Shown in pieces: positions 1-8,219 of a stretch of 33,443 bases of DNA. Source of the DNA: Nitrospira sp. (lineage in GTDB: Bacteria; Nitrospirota; Nitrospiria; Nitrospirales; Nitrospiraceae); contig JAHBWU010000045.1 of the NCBI GenBank assembly GCA_019636835.1, positions 1-33,443 on the forward strand, written 5' to 3'. The translations under genes and the position numbers were made by a program. Below the pieces are notes generated by a model that ran no database searches, had not been told where the DNA came from, and saw only the letters and a program-made list of their open reading frames with translations. The stretch's first letter is position 1. Every line of letters starts with the position of its first letter.

Positions 1-74
1 CACGTTCAACTGCGGCGCAGTTCAAAATTGGCAACTGAAGGCATTGACTATCAAGGTGTTTCCGGAAGTGGTTT

Positions 75-524
75 TTGGCCTGCATTGTCTACTGCGGAAT
101 CCGGGATAAGAACCTCCCGGCGGCGCAGCGGTTTGTCACGGCTTTCCCCGGCGCCGTGCTGGACAAGAACACCGGGTTGGTGTGGGAACAGGCGCCGGAT
201 GCCACGTTCCAAATCTGGGATACTGCGAAACGAGGTTGTCTCGTTAAGAATGTCGGGGGCACGATGGGCTGGCGGCTACCTTCTGTGGTCGAACTGAAGA
301 GCGTCCAAGATCCCACGCTGCCGGCACCCTTTGTCCCAGCGAACGTCTTTACCGGAGTCCAATCGGACGTCTATTGGTCGGCTACCACGAACTCCGATGC
401 TCCCACGACCTTCGCGTGGGTCGTGAACTTCCTCAATGGCAACGTGGGCGTTGGCCATAAGTCCTCCACCACCTTCTTTTTCGTCTGGTGTGTACGCGGC
501 GGCATAAATGCGGATCAGTATTGA
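75..524 (+). CDS. Lcl/DUF1566 domain protein, 5' end uncertain
   Basis: The 149-residue frame carries the pattern of Lcl C-terminal (DUF1566) domains: LDKNTGLVWEQ near residues 30-40, GWRLPSVVEL around 65, YWSATT around 100, and a closing FVWCVRGG-NADQY. Proteins of this type are usually exported, and their biochemical role is not established. The frame opens only after a stop at 45-47. The first usable codon is TTG at 75, about seven bases after a GGAAG stretch, and no signal peptide is encoded. Family members normally have an export signal before the equivalent of LPAAQRFV, so the true start may have been lost by mutation or lie in another frame. The domain assignment is firm; the start is not. 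Confidence 0.7.
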   Translation: MACIVYCGIRDKNLPAAQRFVTAFPGAVLDKNTGLVWEQAPDATFQIWDTAKRGCLVKNVGGTMGWRLPSVVELKSVQDPTLPAPFVPANVFTGVQSDVYWSATTNSDAPTTFAWVVNFLNGNVGVGHKSSTTFFFVWCVRGGINADQY

Positions 525-549
525 GGATTTGATCATTTGAGTGATTTTC

Positions 550-578
550 GGACGCAGGGGGCCTACCCCCCTGCGTCC
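550..578. terminator. Strong GC-rich hairpin after the Lcl gene
   Basis: Two perfectly complementary 12-base arms (GGACGCAGGGGG at 550-561 and its complement at 567-578) surround a five-base loop, 25 bases after the stop of the Lcl-domain gene. The position suits a transcription terminator. The T-tract that follows is poor (GCTTT), so it may instead be a transcript-stabilising 3' hairpin. Confidence 0.45.
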
Positions 579-691
579 GCGCTTTGACATGATCGTCCGT
601 GACGAACAGATGCCGATTGACAAGAGCGCGATGTCACGCGCGCCAGCCCTGTCAGAGCAGTCGAACCAGGATAGAAGCCTCTCCCATCCTT

Positions 692-934
692 CTAGGCTGA
701 AAGCCGGTCAGGCGCGCCCGGTTTCACTTTGGGCACTTTCGCCATTGCACGCTCGAATTTCTTGCGGCTCCCGCGTGCGGCACGTGCGTCGAGATACTCT
801 TCGGTCACGAGTGCCGAGAGTTTTTCGGCCAGAGCCAGCGTAATCAATTGATTGATCGACACGCTCTCTTGTACAGCTAGTTTGCGGACTTGCTTGTGAA
901 GTGAGTCGGGCAAGCGAAGACTGATCGTACTCAT
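692..934 (-). CDS. HicB-like ribbon-helix-helix antitoxin
   Basis: This 80-residue protein opens with MSTISLRLPDSLHKQVRKLA, a typical ribbon-helix-helix DNA-binding strand and helix, followed by VSINQLITLALAEKL. It matches the small antitoxins usually named HicB-family and found with PIN-family toxins. The basic C-terminal tail (about residues 55-75) probably contacts the toxin; that is inference. The ATG at 934 is chosen because AGGAGAG lies just upstream and because it overlaps the stop of the PIN gene by four bases (ATGA), indicating coupled translation. The frame is open further upstream, but those codons would lie inside the toxin gene. The protein probably represses its own operon through the palindrome at 1363-1388. 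Confidence 0.85.
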   Translation of the reverse strand: MSTISLRLPDSLHKQVRKLAVQESVSINQLITLALAEKLSALVTEEYLDARAARGSRKKFERAMAKVPKVKPGAPDRLSA

Positions 935-1362
935 GGCAACTCTCCTATCTCCAGAAGGAACTCTTGCGCGGTCATCACGCGAACCCCAAATTGCTCGACA
1001 CCGCAAAAATCGTTCTTGTTGTAGGTAACAATAATGTCGGAACCCGCCGCGACAGCCAACTCCAAGACCATGTCATCTTTAGGATCCTGCAAAAACGGCC
1101 GCCACAGATAGTAGACGGTCTTTCGATGAGCGACCGAGCAGACGTAATCCAGGATATCATCGATATCGCTGGGCTTTAATCCACTCTTTCTACCGACGAG
1201 CCGTTTCCCGGCATCCTCGTACTCGAACACGAGTGGGGCCGAAAGGCTGACTTCGAATTTTCCGCTCCCCACCAACAGTACGAGTTTGTAGGATGCACCA
1301 TGTTGTGATCGCAAAGCCGAGACAAAGACGTTGGTATCAATCACAATCTTCGGGACGGGCAT
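931..1362 (-). CDS. PIN-family toxin (COG1569 type)
   Basis: This 143-residue PIN-domain protein is the probable ribonuclease toxin of a type II toxin-antitoxin module. Visible PIN acidic positions are D9 in KIVIDTNVF, a Glu in the LVFEYED segment (about residue 47), the DPKDD cluster near 93-97 and D118 in YNKNDF. In this family they hold a metal ion for RNA cleavage. ATG at 1362 is chosen because the family usually begins a few residues before the first VIDTN strand and because a good promoter ends seven bases upstream. An in-frame earlier start would put the palindromic operator inside the coding sequence. The antitoxin follows with a four-base overlap, so the toxin gene comes first, as is often seen for this pair. 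Confidence 0.85.
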   Translation of the reverse strand: MPVPKIVIDTNVFVSALRSQHGASYKLVLLVGSGKFEVSLSAPLVFEYEDAGKRLVGRKSGLKPSDIDDILDYVCSVAHRKTVYYLWRPFLQDPKDDMVLELAVAAGSDIIVTYNKNDFCGVEQFGVRVMTAQEFLLEIGELP

Positions 1363-1398
1363 TGATGGTATCGTATACGATACCATCACGCCTGTCAA
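1363..1398 (-). promoter_or_regulatory. Promoter with 26-bp palindromic operator for the PIN/HicB-like pair
   Basis: On the minus strand TTGACA (1398-1393) is followed after exactly 17 bases by TACGAT (1375-1370), a good sigma-70-type promoter. A perfect 26-bp palindrome (1363-1388, half-site TGATGGTATCGTA) covers most of the spacer, the -10 element and the bases up to the start codon. A ribbon-helix-helix antitoxin dimer bound there would block RNA polymerase. Only seven bases separate the -10 element from the toxin ATG, so the transcript is predicted to have almost no leader. Confidence 0.7.
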
Positions 1399-1473
1399 TG
1401 AAGAGTTAAGCAATGACGACTGAGAGCTGATCGCTGACTGGGCGGCTACGAACAGTTACCCCTGAGCGTGGTC

Positions 1474-1938
1474 CTACTGGTTAGCGGGTGACGGTCGTAT
1501 GGGGTCGGAAATATCAGACGGCCTGGGCTCTATCCGACTCTTCGGCATCACAGCGGTAGCCGTACAAATCTTATTCTCTTCATCAATCCGGTGGTCGATG
1601 ATTTTCACATCTTGTAAATATTCCTGAACGATTTCCTCGCGAGTCAGCTCAATATCCTGCTCGCTCTCGCGCCCCGATCGTTCGCGGACACGATCAGTCA
1701 TGTGTTCCTTGACCAATACACGAATTTGTTTGGCCAGATCGGTTCGAGCCGAAAGCTCCGACACACGCCGGCACACGACCTTGCCTTTGGCTAAATCGCC
1801 CTGGCCTCTGCCGATCCAATATTGGTCTGAAGCATATGAGCCTTGGCCGACTTCAGCGGCTTGTGCGGCGGTGAGAAGCACCACTCCGCCGAGCCAGAGG
1901 CCTACCATGACGGCGAAAAGTTCAGCGTTGTTCCTCAA
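1474..1938 (-). CDS. Exported LPP20-like protein
   Basis: The product has 154 residues. The first 27 form a signal peptide with a hydrophobic core (FAVMVGLWLGGVVLL) and an Ala-rich cleavage site, AQA. The mature part has alternating helix and strand stretches around ARTDLAKQIRVLVKEH and a strand-like KIIDHRIDEENKICTATAVM, resembling LPP20-family proteins. No lipobox cysteine is present, so it is probably periplasmic rather than lipidated. The start is TTG at 1938, chosen because GGAGG lies six bases upstream and because it overlaps the stop of the preceding gene by four bases (TTGA). The two genes form an operon. Family assignment is moderate and the function is unknown. Confidence 0.65.
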   Translation of the reverse strand: MRNNAELFAVMVGLWLGGVVLLTAAQAAEVGQGSYASDQYWIGRGQGDLAKGKVVCRRVSELSARTDLAKQIRVLVKEHMTDRVRERSGRESEQDIELTREEIVQEYLQDVKIIDHRIDEENKICTATAVMPKSRIEPRPSDISDPIRPSPANQ

Positions 1939-2849
1939 CGAGATCCTCCATCAACGCCTCTCTGCTGCGATTTAGGCGAGCGATGAATGCCTTCATTTAA
2001 TGGACGAGGCGCACTCGATACTCCAGGAGGCGGAACAAGCTCGTGTCTAGGCATCTGCGGCTTCATGCTTCCAGGTAAAGGAGGTTGCCTGGGACCCAGT
2101 GGCTGTCTGTACGCGATGATCTGCTGCGCAATTGCGACGTGCGGGTTGGTCGGAGAAAGACCGTTGGCGCTATTCAGCAGACCTTGAGGGATGCCGACCG
2201 GCGAGACGAGCACCCAATTCGTCCAGGCTTGCGACACCATCGCGTTCGACTGCACACGATTGAGAATCTCCTTGCGTTTTTGAGCTGCCTGCTGAACCTG
2301 ATCCGCTGTTACCGCATTGCCCAGAGTCTGATTGACGGTATTGAGTTCCTCTTGCAGCTGTTCATTTTCTTGTTTCAGCGCAGCTAATTGAACACGGGCG
2401 TCTTCGTTTTCGCGAAGCGCGGCAATCGCCCGCGCTACTTCGTCCGTATCCATCTGCGCGAGAAGATTCACTTTCACGACCACAACCTCGCCGTCCAGCG
2501 TCGTGGCGACCTGTTGATTGAGCACCAGCACCAACCCCGCCGTATAGGATCGGATTTCGTCTTTGGTGACATCCATATCATGAACGACCGTGATGCTCTC
2601 GATATAGGTGGCAACTTGTTCGAGTGCGTTCCGTTTGGCCGCCTCGGTGGCAAGTCTGATCGCGTCTTCCCTGGTGTCTCGGTTCCCCATGCGATGTTCA
2701 CCTTGGGTATTGACGACCCTGATTTCAGCGAATGCAGGGACAGCGGCTATTAACGCCGCGAGCGCGAGAAAAAGAGCATTGGGTCGACATGATTTATGAG
2801 GTCGCAGAAACCAGGGAAGTGGCAGTTGATGGAATAATCGACCGGACAT
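1935..2849 (-). CDS. Exported FlgT-N-like protein with coiled coil
   Basis: The product has 304 residues. A signal peptide (hydrophobic core about 25-39, cleavage near Ala-Phe-Ala at 39-41) precedes a domain at about 42-140. There the run DTREDAIRLATEAAKRNALEQ followed by a strand-rich part resembles the N-terminal domain of flagellar assembly protein FlgT and related periplasmic proteins. A coiled coil follows at about 143-195 (Glu/Gln/Leu rich, ending near ADQVQQAAQ), then a proline-rich low-complexity tail. The start at 2849 has AAGGGG about eight bases upstream. The downstream LPP20-like gene overlaps by four bases. No flagellar genes are nearby, so an envelope role outside the flagellum is possible. 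Confidence 0.65.
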   Translation of the reverse strand: MSGRLFHQLPLPWFLRPHKSCRPNALFLALAALIAAVPAFAEIRVVNTQGEHRMGNRDTREDAIRLATEAAKRNALEQVATYIESITVVHDMDVTKDEIRSYTAGLVLVLNQQVATTLDGEVVVVKVNLLAQMDTDEVARAIAALRENEDARVQLAALKQENEQLQEELNTVNQTLGNAVTADQVQQAAQKRKEILNRVQSNAMVSQAWTNWVLVSPVGIPQGLLNSANGLSPTNPHVAIAQQIIAYRQPLGPRQPPLPGSMKPQMPRHELVPPPGVSSAPRPLNEGIHRSPKSQQRGVDGGSR

Positions 2850-3026
2850 CGCCTACCCCTTCTCACCCCTGAGCATGGATGGAAACGGTCAGCAGTTTCA
2901 GCATAGCATCCGGAAGACGGTCCCGCCAGTAATTGCCGGGTGCCTTCCCCCACCTTGCCTTCCGGAAAATTTGCATGTTAGGGTACCATTTCTTACTTGT
3001 CGGTTACATGCGGGTGACACTTCGTT

Positions 3027-4046
3027 ATGACACAACGCTCACAGTATCTTCGGTCGATCCTTGTCGGCCTCCTGACCATCCTGCTTGAAGCCGGGGTCCA
3101 AGCGCCTGTCGATGCGGCTTCCCCGATTGGGAAGGGAACGGCTCCCTCCGGTTCTGTCACCGAACATGTCATCCTCTTTGTCTTGGAGGGATTCGGTCAA
3201 GAATCGGTCAAGGGCGGCACGATGTCGGTCCTGAGCAGGCTCATCAAGGAAGGGTCGGTGACCTGGTCCGCGAGCGGAGTCAAGCCGGCCCTACGACTGC
3301 CCACAATGGCATCACTGGTGACCGGCATGCCGGTGGAGAAACATGGGATTACCTGGAATTTCTTCGAATTCAGCCGAGGCTATCCTCGCTATCCCAGCCT
3401 ATTCGACTACCTGGATTTAAGCGGAGGCCGCGACAGTGCCATCTTTTACATGGATGAGTCCCTGTATCAGCTCGCCAAACCGGAACCCTACACCGACTAT
3501 CAACTCTGCGGAGCATTGCGGCCCGAGTGCGGCTCACAGAAACTCGTCGCCTATATCCAGCAGTATCTCCAGAAGGCGACCAGCGGACACGGATATGGGC
3601 ACGCGATTCCCTCCTTGCCTCATTTGCTGGTGGTTCACCTTCCGGAAGCAGGGAGGGCCGGAGTGACCCACGGGTGGAACTCTAAAGAGTATCGCGAGGC
3701 GTTACGAACGGTCGATGGCGCAATGAAGTCTGTCCTGGACCTCTTCAAGGAGTACTCACTCTTAAACCGAACCGCCGTCGTCGTCACCGCTCTCAGCGAA
3801 AAAGGAACAGACCCCGGCGCCGAGGCCCCTACGACTGATTCGCCGGTCGTTCCCTGGATCGTCTCGGGAGCCGGAATAAAACATGGCCAACTCATTCGTC
3901 AGTCGGTGTCCATCATCGATACCGGAGCCACTGTGATGAAAATCCTGGGGCTGGAGACTCACACGGAATGGGAGAGTAAGGCTGTAGAAGAAATCTTCCA
4001 AACCGCCGCGGCCACCCCGACCGTACGGCCTCTCAAGAAACACTAG
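3027..4046 (+). CDS. Secreted type I phosphodiesterase-fold protein, active site eroded
   Basis: The product has 339 residues. A signal peptide (hydrophobic 10-22) precedes an alkaline phosphatase-superfamily fold like type I phosphodiesterase/nucleotide pyrophosphatase. LRLPTMASLVTGMPVEKHGI (90-108) matches the segment carrying the catalytic Thr (T93) and the substrate-side GxxxxxHG turn. Expected metal ligands are altered: the first strand reads VLEGFG (E54 in place of Asp), and the usual SDHG is LSEKG at 256-260. H215 in THGWNSKEY is kept. It may be a weak or inactive enzyme, or bind ligands without turnover. It is the first gene of a plus-strand block, with the next gene six bases downstream. 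No strong ribosome site is visible; GGGTG lies about ten bases upstream of the start. Confidence 0.7.
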   Translation: MTQRSQYLRSILVGLLTILLEAGVQAPVDAASPIGKGTAPSGSVTEHVILFVLEGFGQESVKGGTMSVLSRLIKEGSVTWSASGVKPALRLPTMASLVTGMPVEKHGITWNFFEFSRGYPRYPSLFDYLDLSGGRDSAIFYMDESLYQLAKPEPYTDYQLCGALRPECGSQKLVAYIQQYLQKATSGHGYGHAIPSLPHLLVVHLPEAGRAGVTHGWNSKEYREALRTVDGAMKSVLDLFKEYSLLNRTAVVVTALSEKGTDPGAEAPTTDSPVVPWIVSGAGIKHGQLIRQSVSIIDTGATVMKILGLETHTEWESKAVEEIFQTAAATPTVRPLKKH

Positions 4047-4052
4047 ACATCC

Positions 4053-4523
4053 ATGCGCTGCACTGACCCCATACGACGCTGTTCGCTCCCGATATTCGTC
4101 TGGGTGCTGACAAGTCTCCTGGTTGTACCTGGTTCTGAAGAAGGGTTTGCGGGAGACCCGCCGGCCGCTCATCTCAGAGAATACGGAATTACCATCGATG
4201 CCACGAAGCTGGTCCCGACTTCCTGGTGGCAAGTACCAGGCGTGACACCCTCCATCTGGAATTCCGACCCCGAGTCACTCGATGCGCCCAAGACATCCGA
4301 GCTTCGGGAACTACGGTTGAAGCCGGGTAAATATAAATTCATCAGCTTTACGTTCGACTTTCCTTTCACAGTAACTCTCAACGGCACTCTCGACTTTTCA
4401 AAATCCTTGGATCAATGTATCGAAGGCCGTGGAACACAGACTTTGGTGGTGTCGTGCAAACGCATGTACCCACATGGCGGGCAACGCGACGCCTATTACG
4501 ACCAGAAACCAAACGATGGCTGA
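4053..4523 (+). CDS. Small exported protein of unknown function
   Basis: This 156-residue protein begins with a basic N-terminus and a hydrophobic stretch, LPIFVWVLTSLLVV (12-25), consistent with an export signal. The mature part has a strand-rich centre (LRLKPGKYKFISFTFDFPFTV) with the look of a small beta-sandwich, plus two cysteines (about 122 and 134) that could form a disulfide. I do not recognise the family. It starts six bases after the phosphodiesterase-like gene, and its last eight bases overlap the first HEAT-repeat gene (ATGGCTGA). This indicates one transcript and suggests that these two exported proteins work with the HEAT proteins, though compartments would differ. Confidence 0.7.
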   Translation: MRCTDPIRRCSLPIFVWVLTSLLVVPGSEEGFAGDPPAAHLREYGITIDATKLVPTSWWQVPGVTPSIWNSDPESLDAPKTSELRELRLKPGKYKFISFTFDFPFTVTLNGTLDFSKSLDQCIEGRGTQTLVVSCKRMYPHGGQRDAYYDQKPNDG

Positions 4524-5871
4524 CGTACTGGAAGATCTTTTAGAAGCGCTTGAAGATGTGGACGATGCCACCCGTGAGGAGGCGGCAAGGATGCTTGCCG
4601 ACATGGGCGATCCGGCCACCTTGCAGGCGCTGATCAGCGCCTGCAATGACGATTTCTGGTCCGTCCGGGCCCATGCCGGCTGCGGCGTGGCGAAAATCGG
4701 CGGGCAGAAAGCAGTCGAAGCTCTGATCGGTCTTTTCAACGATTCCATCATGGAAGTTCGCGATCAGGCGGTCGATGCCACGGCGAAGATGGGTCCGATC
4801 GTGCTCGATCGCCTGATGGCCGCCGTGAAAGACGAGCGTTGGCGCATACGCGAACACGCCGCCAAGGCGGCCGGCAAGATCAAGGACTCAAGAGCCGTCG
4901 ACGCGCTGATCGGTGCTTGTCGCGACCGGGACGGGGCCGTCAAGAGCGCAGCAGCGGAAGCTTTGGGCAGGATCGCCGATCCGAAAGCCATTCCGGCCCT
5001 GATCAAGCTGTTTCGTGATTCTTCTAAAATCGTGCGCGAGACGGCCGGAACGGCGCTGGTTTACATCGGCCATCCCTCGGTCGATCCGTTGATTGAAAGT
5101 CTCAAGGACAAAGACTTTGTCGTTCGATGTCACGCGGCCCGTGCGTTGGGCGGGATGACCACCGACTATCAAATCGGCAGGTCCTGGGTACGGGACGCAA
5201 AGGTCGTGGACGCCTTGATCGCCGCCTTGAAGGACCCTGACCGAGCCGTTCGCGAAGATGCGACCATCGCGTTAGGCATGATCGGCGACTCCCGAGCGAT
5301 CGGTGCGCTGGTAGAAGCCATGAAAGACGGAGCGGTGAAGCGCCATGCCATTGCTTCACTCGGCATGATCGGCGATTCGCGCGCCCTTCCAGCCGTGTTG
5401 GACGCCTTGAAGGGGAAAGGCATCAAGCAGGAGGGCTCGCCGACACCCGGGTGCATCGTCAGCGAAGATGCCTTCATCAAAGAAGCCGCTGCCACTGCTC
5501 TCGGTCAATTTCGTGATCCCCGGGTGATTCCGGATTTGATCATGTTGTTGAAAGATGGGGTCTTGCGAGAAAAGGCCGCGGCAGCTCTGGCGGTGATCGG
5601 AGATGCCGCTATCGAACCGTTGATTGCCTTCCTCTATGACCCCAAAGCATCTGAAGTCGAGGCTGAAAAGGAACGCGTGCTTTCTTACGCATCCGTTCGA
5701 CTGACGGCAAAAGACGCCTTGAAGCAGATTACCCTCGATACGTTGGAAAAGTTGGGATGGACGCCTCCTGATGAAGTGGTGGAAATCAGCTCAAGTCAGG
5801 CTGACAATCTGCGCGTTGATCGGCCGTTAGGGCAAACCGGGCGCTTTGGCCCATCCGGCGACATTGCATGA
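4516..5871 (+). CDS. HEAT-repeat protein 1 of 5
   Basis: This 451-residue protein consists almost entirely of about a dozen 31-residue HEAT (PBS-lyase type) repeats of the form DxRAVxxLIxALKDxDxxVRxxAAxALGxIG. Such solenoids bind other proteins; those in phycobiliprotein lyases gave the repeat its name, but no lyase activity is implied. Near residues 305-325 one repeat is interrupted by a loop containing a single Cys (TPGCIVSED). The C-terminus has a cap, LEKLGWTPPDE, then a low-complexity tail. No signal peptide is present, so it is cytoplasmic. ATG 4516 is chosen because repeats begin directly after it and it overlaps the previous stop by eight bases. An ATG 48 bases upstream is less likely. 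Confidence 0.85.
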   Translation: MADVLEDLLEALEDVDDATREEAARMLADMGDPATLQALISACNDDFWSVRAHAGCGVAKIGGQKAVEALIGLFNDSIMEVRDQAVDATAKMGPIVLDRLMAAVKDERWRIREHAAKAAGKIKDSRAVDALIGACRDRDGAVKSAAAEALGRIADPKAIPALIKLFRDSSKIVRETAGTALVYIGHPSVDPLIESLKDKDFVVRCHAARALGGMTTDYQIGRSWVRDAKVVDALIAALKDPDRAVREDATIALGMIGDSRAIGALVEAMKDGAVKRHAIASLGMIGDSRALPAVLDALKGKGIKQEGSPTPGCIVSEDAFIKEAAATALGQFRDPRVIPDLIMLLKDGVLREKAAAALAVIGDAAIEPLIAFLYDPKASEVEAEKERVLSYASVRLTAKDALKQITLDTLEKLGWTPPDEVVEISSSQADNLRVDRPLGQTGRFGPSGDIA

Positions 5872-5982
5872 TCGCACCCCGACACGCATGCGCGAATCCA
5901 CCATATCTTCTCTTCGGTGACGACAACGAATTCCGTCCCCACATGAACCACTAGTCTTCGTAAGGGCCGGCTGGATACCAGC

Positions 5983-7083
5983 ATGACCGACGCAGTGATG
6001 GAACAGATCGCGGCACTCAGGGACGAGGATTGGGCCATCCGCGGTGAAGCGGCCGGCCGGCTCGGTACCTTCAAAGATCCACGTGCGGTAGCTCCACTGG
6101 TTTCTCTCCTTCGGGACCAGGACCGTTCCGTGCGGGAGGCGGCAATTGAAGCGTTGCGCTCGATCGGAGCAGCGGCCGTTCAGACGGTGGGAACCTGCCT
6201 CACTGAACCTGATCTCTCGGTCCAGGAATCAGCGTCGGCAATCTTGGCCACCATTGCTGATGAGCGGGTGCTCGCTCCGCTCATCAAAGCGCTGCACAGC
6301 GGCGACTGGATCGTTCGGATGCACGCTGCCAAGGCGCTGGGGCGGGTACGAAACGCAGACGCGGTTGAGCCGCTCATCCCCCTGCTTCAAGACAAGGTCA
6401 AAGCGGTTCGTGAGGAAGCGGCTGCCGCTCTGGCCGCCATCGGCGACGCGGCGATTCCATCCCTCTTGAAAGAGTTGCAGCATGAGGATTGGCTCGTTCG
6501 TCTGCATGCGGTGGAATCGTTGAGGAAGTTAAAATCGAAACGGGCTGTGGAACCGCTGTTGTCGGTGTTGTTCAACGATCGAGACTCGGCGGTTCGAGAA
6601 GATGTCGTTCGAGCCCTTGGCGAGATCGGCGATCCGCAAGCGGTTGAATACCTATTGACGGCGATGCGCGAGCCTGGCTTGCGGACATTGGCGGTCGAAG
6701 CGTTTGGTCGCATCGGCGATCCGCTTGCGGTTCCAGCGCTGATCGAGGTTCTCACAGGGATCAGGCCTCCGGAAAGGACAAAGACCGTGGCTGGCTGTGG
6801 AGATCAATGGGATGAAGAAGTGATCACGCAAGGCGCGGCGGCGCGGAGCCTAGGCTTGATCGGCGACGAGAGGGCGATTCCGTCGCTCGTCTCGGCACTG
6901 AACCAGATCTTCACGAGAGTTGACGCGGCGGCCGCATTAGCCAAATTCGGGTCGAAGGCCATTCCATCCCTACTTCCGCTGCTGAACGAGTCGCGCGATG
7001 AAAATCTCCTGTTTCACGTCCGTGAGACATTGACGTCAGCAGGATGGAGAGCCGGCAGGCGATCTCAGACTGGTACAAAATAG
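5983..7083 (+). CDS. HEAT-repeat protein 2 of 5
   Basis: This 366-residue cytoplasmic solenoid has about ten HEAT/PBS-lyase repeats starting directly at MTDAVMEQIAALRDEDWAIR. The repeat motif (GDPQAVEYLLTAM, VRMHAAKALGRV and similar) matches its neighbours closely. As in the first protein, one repeat late in the chain is broken by an insertion with one Cys (KTVAGCGDQWDEE), and the chain ends with a cap-like LTSAGW. These shared irregularities point to gene duplication. It follows the first HEAT gene after 111 bases with no terminator visible. It is probably a protein-interaction scaffold, and the partner is unknown. Confidence 0.85.
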   Translation: MTDAVMEQIAALRDEDWAIRGEAAGRLGTFKDPRAVAPLVSLLRDQDRSVREAAIEALRSIGAAAVQTVGTCLTEPDLSVQESASAILATIADERVLAPLIKALHSGDWIVRMHAAKALGRVRNADAVEPLIPLLQDKVKAVREEAAAALAAIGDAAIPSLLKELQHEDWLVRLHAVESLRKLKSKRAVEPLLSVLFNDRDSAVREDVVRALGEIGDPQAVEYLLTAMREPGLRTLAVEAFGRIGDPLAVPALIEVLTGIRPPERTKTVAGCGDQWDEEVITQGAAARSLGLIGDERAIPSLVSALNQIFTRVDAAAALAKFGSKAIPSLLPLLNESRDENLLFHVRETLTSAGWRAGRRSQTGTK

Positions 7084-7118
7084 CCCTTAGGATGTAGACC
7101 ATTCCGTTACTCAATGTC

Positions 7119-8219
7119 ATGCCGAAGGAAACGATTGAGACGCTGGTTTCGGAACTGATCCATGAAGAGGACTGGCGGCGTATGCGGGCGACGGCCGCCT
7201 GTGTAGCCGGCGGTCCTCGTTCGGTTCAGGCGCTCATCGAGGCGTTACGGTCCGGGCCTACCGACCTGAAGAGGGAAGCGGCGGCAATGCTGGCTCGGAT
7301 CAAGGACCCACATGCCGGAGTTGCCCTCGTCACACTCCTCGAACATGATGAGGAGAGCGTCCGAAATGCGGGGGCAGCGGCACTTGAACAGATGGCGGGT
7401 GTGCTCGACACAGACACGGCTAGGGTATTGGTTTCATTGCTCCCCAAAACTCCGGAAGGCACGACCAGACAGGTCCTGACCCACCTGATCGGAGCAATCC
7501 CCACATCCGTCCTTCCCTTATGCGAAATGCTCCAGCATCCAGACCAGGATGCGCAAGTCGCGGCCGCATTGATGCTGGATCAATTACTGGATCCCCGTTC
7601 CATCGATGCATTCATCGATGCCATGGGTCGGTCGGCCGTGAGGGATATCGCCGTCGAGACGTTGAAGAAGCTGAGCGCAATCCGTGAACGAATCGATAAG
7701 ACATTCGACGCATTGCGGGAAGTCGAAGGGGCCGGCGAGCGAGAGGAAGCGCGGATGGCGACGGTCATCGACCTTCTCGGGATCGGACGTCCGAGCGTGG
7801 AAATCCTCATCGAGTATCTGGAAGACGACGACTGGCTCGTGCGCGAAGCGGCAGCCGACCTACTGGGGAAGATCGGGGATGTGCGATCTGTCGAACCATT
7901 GATGAAGCGGCTGGAACAGGACAAGGATACCGGTGTCAAAGAATTGGCCATCAAGGCCCTTGGATTGATCGGCGATGCACGCCCGACTCGGCTCTATCTT
8001 GACGCCATTCCTATCCGCCCGCTACGTGTATATGCCATGGAGGCCTTGGCTAAGATCAAGGAAGTCGGAGTTTTACGGCCGCACAAGGAACTCTTTGACC
8101 GACTCAGAACTGATCGTGACGGTCTTGTGGCCTATAATGCCGGCTTGATCGCCGATAAGCTCGAAGCCATCACGGCCATGGAAAGCCAATCCCGCGAAGA
8201 GGACCACGAGAATGACTGA
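7119..8219 (+). CDS. HEAT-repeat protein 3 of 5
   Basis: This 366-residue HEAT-repeat protein is more divergent than its neighbours. The N-terminal repeats are recognisable (RSVQALIEALRSGPTDLKREAAAMLARIKD). The middle has longer, less regular helices, and the clearest repeats are near 225-290 (DDWLVREAAADLLGKIGDVRSVEPLMKRL). The C-terminus lacks the LGW cap seen in the others and ends in a charged tail, SREEDHEND. It lies 35 bases after the second HEAT gene, and its last eight bases overlap the start of the fourth, so translation is likely coupled. It is a cytoplasmic scaffold by inference. Confidence 0.82.
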   Translation: MPKETIETLVSELIHEEDWRRMRATAACVAGGPRSVQALIEALRSGPTDLKREAAAMLARIKDPHAGVALVTLLEHDEESVRNAGAAALEQMAGVLDTDTARVLVSLLPKTPEGTTRQVLTHLIGAIPTSVLPLCEMLQHPDQDAQVAAALMLDQLLDPRSIDAFIDAMGRSAVRDIAVETLKKLSAIRERIDKTFDALREVEGAGEREEARMATVIDLLGIGRPSVEILIEYLEDDDWLVREAAADLLGKIGDVRSVEPLMKRLEQDKDTGVKELAIKALGLIGDARPTRLYLDAIPIRPLRVYAMEALAKIKEVGVLRPHKELFDRLRTDRDGLVAYNAGLIADKLEAITAMESQSREEDHEND

